Below, one piece after another: positions 1 through 7,765 of a DNA stretch of 64,000 bases. Both the position numbers and the translations under genes were made by a program. The first letter of the stretch is position 1; every line of letters begins with the position of its first letter. The notes beneath the pieces are model-generated. The model ran no database searches and had not been told where the DNA came from. It saw only the letters and a program-made list of their open reading frames with translations. Origin of the DNA: a virus; IMG/VR virus record IMGVR_UViG_3300042891_001512, positions 47,346 through 111,345 of that record; one strand, written 5' to 3'.

Positions 1-1
1 A

Positions 2-1870
2 TCAGCATCAAATGCCGGCACCGGTTCGAGTGCTCTTGTTACAAGAAGTTATGTAGATAGCTTATTCGCTGGTTTGCATTGGCATGCTCCTGTGGCCCTT
101 GCTACAGTAGCGGCATTACCAACCTCTACCTACAATAACGGAACATCTGGTGTGGGAGCAACTTTAACAGCTTCAGCCAATGGTGCATTGTCTGTAGATG
201 GAGGATCTACAGAAGTTGGAGATTCTGTCCTTGTTAAGAATCAAGCAGACGCAAAACAAAATGGCATATACACAGTAACTGCTACTGGTGGAGCTTCAGC
301 AGTCTGGGTTCTAACAAGAAGAACAGACTCAGATAATAACCCAGCAGGAGAAGTCAAAAAGGGTGACGCTACATTTGTTATTGGTGGATCTGTTAATATA
401 AATCGTGGATTTATTCTTACTAGCACTCCAAGTGGAGAAGACGATGCCATTGTTATTGGCACAGATGACATAACATTTTCGCAATTTACTGGTACTGGAT
501 CATTTACAGCTGGCAATGGTTTAACAATATCAGAAAATGCAGTTAACGTAGTAAGTGCTGACGGTGGAAGAATAGTAGTAAACGCTGACAGCATTGACTT
601 AGCTAATGTTACGGTTACACCTACCACCGGAAATGCTACAACAACATTTCTCACGAACGTTTCAGTAGATGCTTACGGTAGAGTAACTGGAAAAGAAACT
701 AGCGATGTTAACTTTTCTGCTTATTTAACAACAAGCAATGCTGCTAGTACATATGCGCCGCTAGTTAGCCCGAGTTTAAGTGGAACACCTGTTGCCCCAA
801 CAGCAAACGCTGGAGATAACAGCACAAAAATAGCGACAACTAACTATGCAGATCGCTCCGCTGATGCAGTAAACACATATATACAAAATTATTACTTAAC
901 ATCCAGCACAGCAGCTAACACATATTTAGCTGCAGCTAATGCATCGAACACCTATATAGCTCAAGCAATAGTAGACGCTAAAGGTGATCTGATTGTTGCC
1001 TCGGCAAATAATACTGTTGGTCGCTTAGCTGTTGGAACAGATGGAAACTTTTTAAGAGCAAACTCGTCGGCTACATCAGGTCTTGAATGGGGTTCAATCC
1101 CAACTATCAATGACATTGATGACGTTGGCGGAGTGACAATTACTTCAGTTGCAAGTGGTCAGTTTCTTAAGTATAACGGTTCAGCTTGGGTTAACGCTAG
1201 CCTCACTGAGACGTTAGGTATTACAGATCTTTCTGATGTTACAATTACCACAGCAGCAACAAATCAACTTCTTGCATACAACGGTTCTGCTTGGGTTAAT
1301 ACTTCTAATCCAACAGTAGCTGGAAACTTAACTGTTTCTGGCAACTTAACAGTTTCAGGAACTACCACAAGTATCAACACAGAGACTTTAACAATCGATG
1401 ACAACATTATTATATTAAACAATAATGAAGCAGGTACTCCATCGCAAAACGCTGGCATTGAGGTTGAGCGTGGTACTTCAACAAACGTGGCTCTTCGTTG
1501 GAATGAAACAACAGACTGTTGGGAATTCACTAATGATGGAACAAACTATCAGAGAATTTTTACCGACACAGTCACTAACGCTCAGACAGCTAGCTATACC
1601 CTAGTGTTAGCAGATAATGGCAAGATGGTTGAAATGGGCGTGGCTTCAGGAAATACTTTAACAGTGCCACCTAACTCTTCAGTGGCCTTCCCTATTGGAG
1701 CTACTATTACAGTTCTTCAAACGGGAGCTGGTCAGTGCACTTTGACAGCGGGTGCCGGGGTAACGGTCAACGGTACTCCTGGACTCAAGTTGCGTACAAC
1801 TTGGTCATCTGCTACACTTATTAAACGCGCAACTGATACTTGGGTTGCCCTAGGAGATATGGTAGCATAA
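2..1870 (+). CDS. Tail fibre / appendage protein, 3' part (5' end outside window)
   Basis: The frame is open from the first bases of the window, so the true start lies upstream; the internal TTG at 74 is not needed. The protein is rich in Thr, Ser, Ala, Asn and Gly, as in trimeric beta-structured fibres. Near the N-terminal end of the visible part is a segment ending NQADAKQNGIYTVT, a motif common in phage tail-fibre modules. Around 1160-1310 two copies of a K/AYNGSAWVN unit are separated by LSDVTI, another recurrent fibre repeat. The C-terminus (about 1690-1868, with TAGAGVTVNG and SATLIKRATDTWV) matches the beta-rich end domain of many aquatic phage fibres. It probably binds the host surface. 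The gene is followed one base later by the proline-rich repeat gene. Fibre identity is well supported; the exact receptor role is inference. Confidence 0.85.
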   Translation, partial: SASNAGTGSSALVTRSYVDSLFAGLHWHAPVALATVAALPTSTYNNGTSGVGATLTASANGALSVDGGSTEVGDSVLVKNQADAKQNGIYTVTATGGASAVWVLTRRTDSDNNPAGEVKKGDATFVIGGSVNINRGFILTSTPSGEDDAIVIGTDDITFSQFTGTGSFTAGNGLTISENAVNVVSADGGRIVVNADSIDLANVTVTPTTGNATTTFLTNVSVDAYGRVTGKETSDVNFSAYLTTSNAASTYAPLVSPSLSGTPVAPTANAGDNSTKIATTNYADRSADAVNTYIQNYYLTSSTAANTYLAAANASNTYIAQAIVDAKGDLIVASANNTVGRLAVGTDGNFLRANSSATSGLEWGSIPTINDIDDVGGVTITSVASGQFLKYNGSAWVNASLTETLGITDLSDVTITTAATNQLLAYNGSAWVNTSNPTVAGNLTVSGNLTVSGTTTSINTETLTIDDNIIILNNNEAGTPSQNAGIEVERGTSTNVALRWNETTDCWEFTNDGTNYQRIFTDTVTNAQTASYTLVLADNGKMVEMGVASGNTLTVPPNSSVAFPIGATITVLQTGAGQCTLTAGAGVTVNGTPGLKLRTTWSSATLIKRATDTWVALGDMVA

Positions 1871-1871
1871 T

Positions 1872-2310
1872 ATGGCACAGGATGATGGCAAGAAACAAAA
1901 AAGAAAAGCCCCTAAACCTACAATAGCTGCGCGGAGTAGCCGACTCTACTGCTAACACAACCATAACAGCTGCGGGCTTTACCGTTGGAACACCTTCAGA
2001 TACAGCTACCGCTAATCCTGCCATTCTAAACCAGGTTAGAACAGCGGTAACAGACACTGCTGTTACGCCATTGGGCACAAGTATTTCCTATGAAAGACAC
2101 GCCCCGTTCTTCCCACCTTACTTCCCACCATTTTTCCCACCGTTTTTCCCGCCTTACTTTCCACCATATTTCCCACCATATTTCCCACCGTTTTTCCCAC
2201 CGTTTTTCCCACCGTTCTTCCCACCATTTTTCCCACCGTTCTTCCCACCGTTTTTCCCACCGTTTTTCCCACCGTTCTTCCCACCATACTTCCCGCCAGT
2301 ATTTAAATAG
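1872..2310 (+). CDS. Proline-rich [F/Y]FPP-repeat protein, frame-disrupted
   Basis: An ATG at 1872 opens a basic N-terminus (MAQDDGKKQKRKAPKPTIAA), but that frame stops at 1953. The next frame, closed upstream by a stop at 1924, carries GVADSTANTTITAAGF and continues into sixteen units of [F/Y]FPP, ending in VFK at 2310. Joining the two needs a +1 (or -2) change within 1927-1952; losing one GC unit from GCGCGC there would explain it. The composition (Phe, Tyr and Pro only over 64 residues) suggests an extended rod or surface tip. It follows the fibre gene by one base and precedes a bidirectional terminator, so it probably ends the fibre operon. Function is unknown; a virion adhesin is my inference. 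The repeat itself is certain, the full-length reading is not. Confidence 0.6.
1926..1952 (+). other. Frame-change window joining the two parts of the FPP-repeat gene
   Basis: The upstream frame stops at 1953-1955 and the downstream frame has a stop at 1924-1926, so any change must fall between them. Reading GCT G CGC GGA gives A-R-G-V-A-D. Restoring one GC unit gives A-A-R-G-V-A-D. There is no obvious slippery heptamer. A replication slip, assembly error or recoding are all possible. Confidence 0.5.
2107..2298 (+). repeat. Tandem 12-bp repeat, 16 units encoding [F/Y]FPP
   Basis: Sixteen consecutive 12-bp units of the type TTT/TAC-TTC-CCA-CCG/A follow one another without interruption. First-codon changes (TTT, TTC, TAC, TAT) alternate Phe and Tyr, and CCA/CCG/CCT vary silently, so the array is not a recent perfect expansion. 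Unit number could change by slippage without a frameshift, because 12 is a multiple of 3. Confidence 0.95.
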
Positions 2311-2319
2311 ATGGATAAA

Positions 2320-2347
2320 AAAACCCGCCTTATAAAAGGCGGGTTTT
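2320..2347. terminator. Bidirectional Rho-independent terminator
   Basis: A 12-bp inverted repeat (AAAACCCGCCTT, loop ATAA, AAGGCGGGTTTT) has a GC core flanked by A on one side and T on the other, so it can work in both directions. It lies between the + strand fibre-side genes and the - strand oxygenase gene, which converge on it. Confidence 0.9.
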
Positions 2348-2371
2348 ATATCTATAAAAAAATAATGGATA

Positions 2372-2989
2372 TTATAATTTTGTAATAGTATAAAAAGATG
2401 GTGTGGTAAATCTTTCTCCAGACTTAATTACCTTGACACCATGTAGGTAATTAATATCGCCAGGATGAGCAACTGCAAGCCCAGGTTCTGGCTTTACTTC
2501 AATGTCATGTTCAGGGTAATATAATTCGCCGCCCTCAAAATCATCATTATAATATATAAGTGAATTTAGATCATACGTAGGGAATGGATTTGGTGATCCA
2601 TCGTTTAGCTGCTTATCAGCATGTGGACGTTGCTCTATCCCAGGAAACCATCTTATTATAACTGGTGGTCTAACTGACAATTCAACATTAAAAGAATCTT
2701 CTAAAAAATATTTCATTTTTAATATATATTTGTCAACAAGATTATAAATATCTAAATTTATCTTAGATAAGATCTCACCACTACACTGTCTGTTCGACCA
2801 ATAGGAAGCATCGTATGTGCACGTTCCATCTTCTGAATATTGATTTTCACCAGCATCCATCCATTGATTAATTTTTGGTAAAAAATCTTGTATAATTTTA
2901 AGGTCTTCTAAATCTACAAAGTTTTTTATAATTTTTATATTGTCTTTCGAACTGCCAAAATGTCCTGGTTTTACTAAAGATTCTTCCAC
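2372..2989 (-). CDS. 2OG-Fe(II) oxygenase, prolyl 4-hydroxylase type
   Basis: A 205-aa protein of the Fe(II)/2-oxoglutarate dioxygenase fold, which uses O2 and 2OG to hydroxylate a substrate. The double-stranded beta-helix shows H123-x-D125 (PHADK), the strand NDDFEGGEL at about 149-156 typical of the prolyl 4-hydroxylase/Oxy_3 branch, distal H183 (YLHGV) and R193 (GERF) for the 2OG carboxylate. All key residues are present. The start is GTG with AAGGAT six bases upstream. It is the only - strand gene of the island, converges on the terminator shared with the proline-rich repeat gene, and is divergent from the next oxygenase gene. The substrate is unknown; the neighbouring FPP protein is an attractive candidate, by context only. 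Confidence 0.88.
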   Translation of the reverse strand: MEESLVKPGHFGSSKDNIKIIKNFVDLEDLKIIQDFLPKINQWMDAGENQYSEDGTCTYDASYWSNRQCSGEILSKINLDIYNLVDKYILKMKYFLEDSFNVELSVRPPVIIRWFPGIEQRPHADKQLNDGSPNPFPTYDLNSLIYYNDDFEGGELYYPEHDIEVKPEPGLAVAHPGDINYLHGVKVIKSGERFTTPSFYTITKL

Positions 2990-3019
2990 TGGTTATCCTT
3001 TGCAAGCAAAAAGTTTATG

Positions 3020-3028
3020 TGGTATAGT
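3020..3028 (+). promoter_or_regulatory. Extended -10 promoter (TGGTATAGT)
   Basis: TGG-TATAGT lies 32 bp before the ATG at 3061, leaving a leader of about 25 nt with GGAG at 3051. The same TGTGGTATA core recurs before 7795 and 13382, which supports a phage promoter. No clear -35 box is seen. Confidence 0.6.
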
Positions 3029-3034
3029 ATATCA
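3026..3034 (-). promoter_or_regulatory. Extended -10 promoter on the opposite strand (TGATATACT)
   Basis: On the - strand TGA-TATACT overlaps the + strand promoter and would start a short leader into the GTG at 2989. The two -10 elements share three bases, so the two directions may compete for polymerase. Confidence 0.4.
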
Positions 3035-3060
3035 TTATCACTTATCGATTGGAGATTTAA

Positions 3061-3795
3061 ATGGAATTTTTTCATGTTGGCGCGTGTGCAGATAGTAAAG
3101 ACAATGCTAAATTCGGCATCTATTTGTACAGAAATGCTATTCCAAGAGAGTTAAATATCCCAGAAAGATTAGAAGAAGCAATAGGCGACAGCACGCACGA
3201 GTTGTTTAAGTGGTCAGAAGCGATGGTTGGCTATAACGTAAAAATGCCGGACTATAGAGATTGTGTAGACCTCAAAATGAGCCCAAGTCATTGGCAGTAT
3301 TTAACTCCAGAATTTGAAGAAGTAAAAAAATGCTACGAAGATGTAGAGACAAATTTAAAGAAATGCCTAACTCATTACGAATCTTTATATAATTTTAAGA
3401 TGGATTATATGGAAGCTATAAACTTTGTTAGATATAAGCCGGGTCAACATTTTGCGGTGCACGCTGACCACGGTTTTTCATATACGTGTACATTGTCTTC
3501 GGTCATGTATTTGAATGATGATTATGAGGGTGGGGAATTGTGGTTTCCTTATCTCAATATAAACTTTAAACCACAAGCTGGGGATATAGTTTTGTTCCCT
3601 TCAACATATATATATGCGCATTCTTCATTGAAAGTAAAAAGCGGTGTTAAATATTCTGCTGTTACTATGTTTGATTATAACGACAATAACCACAAACATG
3701 GCATTGGCTATGGTGGTGACGGAAGCAAAATAACAGAAAATGTTGGGATATCTAAAGCGGACAATGTTCCTTTAACATACCCAATGCCACAATAG
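3061..3795 (+). CDS. 2OG-Fe(II) oxygenase, prolyl 4-hydroxylase type
   Basis: A 244-aa dioxygenase. Core motifs are H134-A-D136 (VHADH), the strand LNDDYEGGEL at about 151-160 and distal H187 (YAHSS). The usual 2OG-binding Arg is replaced by K197 (SGVKYSA). Collagen prolyl 4-hydroxylases are known to use Lys at this position, so this points towards that branch rather than inactivation. An upstream extended -10 promoter and GGAG at 3051 support the ATG. It is the first gene of the rightward accessory operon; the GPx-like gene follows after 9 bp. The substrate is unknown. Confidence 0.87.
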   Translation: MEFFHVGACADSKDNAKFGIYLYRNAIPRELNIPERLEEAIGDSTHELFKWSEAMVGYNVKMPDYRDCVDLKMSPSHWQYLTPEFEEVKKCYEDVETNLKKCLTHYESLYNFKMDYMEAINFVRYKPGQHFAVHADHGFSYTCTLSSVMYLNDDYEGGELWFPYLNINFKPQAGDIVLFPSTYIYAHSSLKVKSGVKYSAVTMFDYNDNNHKHGIGYGGDGSKITENVGISKADNVPLTYPMPQ

Positions 3796-3804
3796 GAGGG
3801 CATT

Positions 3805-4428
3805 ATGGAGAATCAGCAAATAAACCCGTTGGAAATACCAACAGTTGAATACTATGATGAATCTATATATGATTTAAACCTAGAGTCTTTAGACGGAGAA
3901 GAAAACATCTTTGAAAAGAATAAAGGCAAAGTTACAATGCTCGTTAATGTTACCGGAGAATGTGCTAATTCCCCACAGTATGTAACTATACAAAATTTAT
4001 ATGATAAATATAAAGATTTGGGTTTTGAAGTGGTAGCGGTTCCAAGTACGGATTTTTGTGACCATGCATATGGAGATTTTAAGGACTCAAATGCAAGCCC
4101 AGAACTTATGCGTAGCCATATGAAGGAATTGTATAAAACAGATTTACCATTTGCTAAAATGGCAGCAATCGTAGAAGATTCAGCAACAGGTTTGCCAGTT
4201 CATCCGTTCTATGAAAAAGTTCAAGAAAATAAAGATCCTATTCAAGGTAATTTTGAAAAGTTTATTATTAGCAAAGATGGCAAAAAGGTAGTTAGATACT
4301 GCAACTCGGATCTGCTTGACCTTGCATATAATTCAGGGAATAGAACGATTAATTCCGAAACAGCGTTGAAAAGTATTACTGAAACTATAGAGCATTTTCT
4401 TGGTGAATCAGATATAATAGTTGAATGA
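3805..4428 (+). CDS. Glutathione-peroxidase-like thioredoxin-fold protein, copy 1
   Basis: A 207-aa protein with the GPx layout: NVTGECANSPQY at 48-59, then the helix LYDKYKDLGFEVVAVP, HPFYEK at about 133, and NFEKFIISKDG near 149-159. C53 sits at the peroxidatic Cys position. The Gln-bearing segment (CNQFGxQE in typical members) is changed to STDFCDH, and the Trp before Asn149 is Gly, so the catalytic tetrad is incomplete. GPx enzymes reduce peroxides with a thiol donor; whether this copy does is uncertain. It lies between a 2OG oxygenase and the DUF6065 gene, whose ATG overlaps its stop. A second, differently diverged GPx-like gene lies at 15101. Confidence 0.8.
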   Translation: MENQQINPLEIPTVEYYDESIYDLNLESLDGEENIFEKNKGKVTMLVNVTGECANSPQYVTIQNLYDKYKDLGFEVVAVPSTDFCDHAYGDFKDSNASPELMRSHMKELYKTDLPFAKMAAIVEDSATGLPVHPFYEKVQENKDPIQGNFEKFIISKDGKKVVRYCNSDLLDLAYNSGNRTINSETALKSITETIEHFLGESDIIVE

Positions 4429-5129
4429 CTAAAGTTACCTTAACAAAGACAACTCAAGACGCACCAGAAATACGCCAGTCACGAATAAAGCGTGAGTGGA
4501 TGGACAACACCTATAACAAGCATGCCTACCAGTGTTTGCCTATGACGTATGCAAACGTTTATGGCTGGGAATTGATTCTGCCGCAAGATGTTGTCGCTCA
4601 GTGGGATGGTGGCAATACAGTGCCTAAGATCCTTGAAGGGGCAGAGTACAAGGGTAGACAAATAGCTTACGGTGGAATCATTGGAATGGTTTCCTTTTCT
4701 ACTGGATGGGCATTCGGCACTGAAGACGGTTATGAAACCTCAATTGGAGGTTCTCCAAATTACATGGTAGATGGAGCTTCTCCTTTGTCGGCAATAATAC
4801 CGAGCAGCTGGTGGCCAGATGAATTCCAAATGAATTGGATGATAAATAAAATTGGGGAACCAGTTGTCTTTGAAGCAGGAATGCCCTTTATGTTTTTTAA
4901 TATTTTTGATAGCACAGTTACAAATAACGTAGAATTCAAAGTAGAAAATTTGTGGGACAAACCAGAGCTAATGAACTCTAGGCAAAAATATGGCGATATG
5001 AAAATGAAAAATAATCAAGAAAATCCTTGGACATGGACAAAAGGAATAAGAACTGGAGTTGATGCAGACGGCAATAAAATCGGACCAAGTTTTACCGGTT
5101 TACCAAAGTTAGATGAACCAAGTTTATGA
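4425..5129 (+). CDS. DUF6065-family protein
   Basis: A 234-aa protein whose order of motifs agrees with what I recall of DUF6065: CLPMTYANVYGWEL at about 37-50, W-D-G-G, then GGIIGMVSFSTGWAF, a YETSIGGSPNY segment, DGASPLSAII and a Trp-rich FQMNWMI followed by VVFEAGMPF. It is predicted beta-rich, with no signal peptide or membrane segment. The family has no assigned reaction that I know of. The start overlaps the GPx stop (ATGA) and its own stop overlaps the next ATG, so translation is probably coupled. It sits just before the first copy of the duplicated cassette. Confidence 0.75.
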   Translation: MTKVTLTKTTQDAPEIRQSRIKREWMDNTYNKHAYQCLPMTYANVYGWELILPQDVVAQWDGGNTVPKILEGAEYKGRQIAYGGIIGMVSFSTGWAFGTEDGYETSIGGSPNYMVDGASPLSAIIPSSWWPDEFQMNWMINKIGEPVVFEAGMPFMFFNIFDSTVTNNVEFKVENLWDKPELMNSRQKYGDMKMKNNQENPWTWTKGIRTGVDADGNKIGPSFTGLPKLDEPSL

Positions 5130-5284
5130 ACGCAAAAGATAAAGCAATAATTTATTTAGATAACTCTATTAAGAATTTGTCTGAATTAATAAAAAAATCA
5201 AATTTTGATTCTTTAGTAAAAAACGCAGAACAATCTTTGTTAAACCAAAAAAACGCTTTGAAGGAAATTAAAGATGGAGCCTAG
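5126..5284 (+). CDS. Small helical protein of the duplicated cassette, copy A
   Basis: A 52-aa ORF starting at an ATG that overlaps the DUF6065 stop and ending inside the next gene. It is short, but it is needed to explain an otherwise empty 144 bp, and it resembles the N-terminal half of the protein at 13382: both have AKD-x-A, then a helix with SI-x-x-LS-x-L. Predicted to be one amphipathic helix pair rich in Lys and Asn. Function unknown. Its conserved place before an acidic protein, an RRxW protein and a methyltransferase-like protein suggests a small partner subunit. Confidence 0.6.
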   Translation: MNAKDKAIIYLDNSIKNLSELIKKSNFDSLVKNAEQSLLNQKNALKEIKDGA

Positions 5285-5480
5285 ACAAATCAGTGAAGAA
5301 TTAATACATGAATTTACGGAAACGATGGACGATGCTATCCCTGTTTATTCTGATGAAGATCAAAATATCATAATGCCAAATGGCGGGACAACAAGGGAGT
5401 ATGTTTTGACTGAAGTATTTGCTGAAATGAATAAGTATGTGATACTCCCATTATCTCCATCTGTGGATGATCTAATATGA
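5274..5480 (+). CDS. Small acidic protein, unknown
   Basis: A 68-aa acidic protein (start MEPRQISEELIHEF). It overlaps the preceding small gene by 11 bp and the next by 4 bp. No family is recognised; it reads as a helical N-terminus, an extended middle with MPNGGTTREYV and a helical end. It occupies the same slot as the 64-aa acidic protein at 13594 in cassette B, but I see no convincing similarity between them. Confidence 0.6.
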   Translation: MEPRQISEELIHEFTETMDDAIPVYSDEDQNIIMPNGGTTREYVLTEVFAEMNKYVILPLSPSVDDLI

Positions 5481-5776
5481 AAACCTACAATGCGGAAAAA
5501 GACTTAGAATATATTAATGAGCAATTATATTTATATTTATATATAATTGGTTTAAATCCTAAAAATATTGACGAGTATTCAATAGACCAAATAATAAATT
5601 CTGCAAGAAATATATCAATAGCTCCTATAAGCGAAGTTGAGTCAGGCTCTATGGATCTTTCAAATGATCCTCTTTATTTATTTTTAAAAAACCAAAGAAT
5701 ATCTTTAATTGGAAACATTAGAAGAATTTGGTACATGCGACAGTTAGCAATTGGAGCAATCAAAAATGCAGTATGA
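5477..5776 (+). CDS. RRxW small protein of the duplicated cassette, copy A
   Basis: A 99-aa, mostly helical protein. It aligns with the 93-aa product at 13781: DLE near the N-terminus, a hydrophobic helix followed by G-L/I, then ID-x-x-IN-x-x-RN, and near the C-terminus K-x-Q-x-I-x-L-x(2)-G-x-RR-x-W. No known family is recognised. Both copies lie directly upstream of, and overlap, a methyltransferase-like gene, so the two products probably act together. Start ATG overlaps the previous stop. Confidence 0.75.
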   Translation: MKTYNAEKDLEYINEQLYLYLYIIGLNPKNIDEYSIDQIINSARNISIAPISEVESGSMDLSNDPLYLFLKNQRISLIGNIRRIWYMRQLAIGAIKNAV

Positions 5777-6464
5777 AGTAGATTATTTTGATAATTTAGT
5801 TAAATTAATAAAATACAATGATATCGAATCAGTTGAAGATTCTATATCAAAAAGTAAAATAATAAATGAATACTTAGAGGCTTTTTCTATAGATAAAAGA
5901 AAAATAGCTGCTGGTATGGATTTTATGATTTGGTATTTTGATGTCTTTAGTAAAGAAAGTCATTTTTGGAATGTCAATCCTGCCTACTTCTATGCGGCTA
6001 ATACGCATGAATTTGGTTTTCTAACAGCTAATCCAAAAACTTCACTAATGACACTCCCGGCTTTTAATACTGGTTTAGCGAGATTAATGGAGAAGAAATC
6101 AAAGCTTTCTTTATTAAATAACTATCAGCTACATTTATTTGAGCACTATATAGGTGATGAACCGTGGTCTTACGACACTGTTACAATGCAGGATGTACAA
6201 TCTGGCAATGGTGGCTACTATGATTTCATATGTATGAGCATTCATGACGTTATCCATGATCCAGATTTAGTTATAGATTTTTTTAATTTATTAAACAAAA
6301 ATGGAACAATGATGATGCTATATACTGGCACTGATCAGCTTTATAAAAATGGATCAATATATACTGATTTTTATGAAGTTCACAGAAATTTAATTAATAT
6401 TAAAAATTCATGCGTTTATCATAACCCTACAGGAGCAGCTGTTACTTATGCAGTTAGTTTATAA
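5766..6464 (+). CDS. Diverged methyltransferase-like protein of the duplicated cassette, copy A
   Basis: A 232-aa protein; I chose ATG 5766 (GGAG nine bases upstream) over an upstream TTG. It is a paralogue of the product at 14052: IDKRKIAAG matches VDRRNIATG, YDFICMSIHDVIHDP matches FDMIVGWSQDMENP, NKNGTMMM matches NTGGILVI, and both end in a short strand after NPTGA or PLFYG. The alternating strands and the NxxG late motif resemble class I SAM methyltransferases. The glycine-rich SAM loop is not recognisable in this copy, so it may bind something else or be non-catalytic. Function unknown; the fold is inferred. Confidence 0.65.
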   Translation: MQYEVDYFDNLVKLIKYNDIESVEDSISKSKIINEYLEAFSIDKRKIAAGMDFMIWYFDVFSKESHFWNVNPAYFYAANTHEFGFLTANPKTSLMTLPAFNTGLARLMEKKSKLSLLNNYQLHLFEHYIGDEPWSYDTVTMQDVQSGNGGYYDFICMSIHDVIHDPDLVIDFFNLLNKNGTMMMLYTGTDQLYKNGSIYTDFYEVHRNLINIKNSCVYHNPTGAAVTYAVSL

Positions 6465-6467
6465 AAG

Positions 6468-7145
6468 ATGATTATTATAGATGATTTCATAAAAGATAAA
6501 AATTTATTAGAAGAAATAGAGTTAACTCCAAATTTCTTTCCAGAATCAATGGGCGACGAAGAAAAAATAGCTACAGTTCTAAATGGTTATCACGATGGAC
6601 AATGTGATTGTTTTGCGCCGTATATGTTTTGGGATGGTTGGTTAAAATCTGAGGCAGATACTCCAAGAAAAAGATTAATTAAAAAAATATGGGAGAACAA
6701 TCTTCCATTCCCAGTAGAAGACGTTTGCGGTTTTGAGTATTGGACTAGAACTTTTAAGCCTGGACAATTTCTTGATACTCACGTAGATGAAGATACATTT
6801 CTTTACGCAGATAAAAAAATATTTAGAGGACCAAGAATAGGTTGTGTATATTATCCGCACACCAATGATGTGGTTGGTGGATTTTTAGAGATGCATCCTA
6901 CAGCTATTTCAGAAGATACAGCTAACGCTTTAGAGAAAGAAAATATAGATCATTTAATAGTTCCAGTAGAGTTAAGAGAGAGAATATCTTGTAAGCCAAA
7001 TAGGCTAATAATTTTTGACGCTGGACATGTCATACATAACACGACTCCACCGATTAAAGGTGTTAGAAGAGTTGTGGTGGTAAATGTGTGGCATAAAGAT
7101 AACCCACCATCAGCTTTAAAAACTGGTGAATTTTATTATGAATGA
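6468..7145 (+). CDS. 2OG-Fe(II) oxygenase
   Basis: A 225-aa protein with a jelly-roll dioxygenase core: H105-V-D107 (THVDED) after FKPGQFLD, the strand RIGCVYYPH, VGGFLEMH, then FDAGHVIHNTTP with H190 (or H187) as distal ligand, and R200-R201 (KGVRRVVVVNVW) for 2OG. It belongs to a different branch from the NDDxEGGEL oxygenases around it. A 2-bp gap separates it from the methyltransferase-like gene, and the next gene starts inside its end. Substrate unknown. Confidence 0.82.
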   Translation: MIIIDDFIKDKNLLEEIELTPNFFPESMGDEEKIATVLNGYHDGQCDCFAPYMFWDGWLKSEADTPRKRLIKKIWENNLPFPVEDVCGFEYWTRTFKPGQFLDTHVDEDTFLYADKKIFRGPRIGCVYYPHTNDVVGGFLEMHPTAISEDTANALEKENIDHLIVPVELRERISCKPNRLIIFDAGHVIHNTTPPIKGVRRVVVVNVWHKDNPPSALKTGEFYYE

Positions 7146-7734
7146 AAAAATTGATTTATTTACATTAAGTATATGTAAAACTTTTTTACAAAACATTGAC
7201 AATGATAAGTTGTTGAAGGAAATAGAAAAATTTGACACAACACCAAATGTAAAAGATCCATCACCGGCTCATACTTTTTACGAAGATAAGCTTTATCCTT
7301 TTGGTCAACCAGAATCAATGAAGTTAATTGATGAAATAACTAATTCTGTCAATCATTTTACTAACTTAGATATGGTTATGGATTCTATTTGGACTATAAC
7401 TCTAGAAAAAGGCCAGTCTGTTTTAAGCCACACGCACAAGGTAAACACTCAGCTTTATCCAGAAGAATATTATTCTGTTTCATACTATGTAAGCGCACCA
7501 GAAGATAGCGCAGATTTAATATTTGTTACCACACACTGTAATACAATAGAGAGAGCAACTTCAGTTAAAACAGAGACAGGAATGTTGTTGATATTTAACT
7601 CTTACATTCCTCATATGACAAATAGGCAATATTCCGAAGAAAAAAGAGTTGTCGTAAGTGCAAACTTTAGTCCTAAAACACCGAACACTAACCCTACCGC
7701 AGATTGGTCGGAATATAGGGTGCCAAATAGGTAA
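7138..7734 (+). CDS. Putative 2OG-Fe(II) oxygenase (Oxy_5-like)
   Basis: A 198-aa protein starting at the ATG that overlaps the previous stop. The core reads LEKGQSVLSHTHKVN with H98-x-H100, YYSVSYYVSAPEDSA, ETGMLLIFNSYIPHMTN with H159, and EKRVVVSANF with R170. This order matches the small family sometimes called putative 2OG-Fe(II) oxygenase (Oxy_5-like), in which an HxH pair replaces HxD. It ends the first operon segment; an extended -10 promoter follows 32 bp later. Activity and substrate are not known; a cupin-type non-oxygenase is the main alternative. Confidence 0.7.
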   Translation: MNEKIDLFTLSICKTFLQNIDNDKLLKEIEKFDTTPNVKDPSPAHTFYEDKLYPFGQPESMKLIDEITNSVNHFTNLDMVMDSIWTITLEKGQSVLSHTHKVNTQLYPEEYYSVSYYVSAPEDSADLIFVTTHCNTIERATSVKTETGMLLIFNSYIPHMTNRQYSEEKRVVVSANFSPKTPNTNPTADWSEYRVPNR

Positions 7735-7765
7735 AGAAATAAGTTTTTAAATACTACTATTATTG

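Noticed and set aside
1-1870. Diversity-generating retroelement target in the fibre gene
   Set aside because: No reverse transcriptase gene or near-identical template repeat is visible in the window.
2063-2287. Antisense ORF with VGKTVGK repeats and a third-frame SHRFSHRF ORF over the FPP array
   Set aside because: They are frame shadows of the same 12-bp repeat; no RBS or promoter, and the FPP frame fits known proline-rich style and the terminator position.
2107-2298. CRISPR-like array
   Set aside because: The repeat is 12 bp, contiguous, without spacers, and in frame with a coding sequence.
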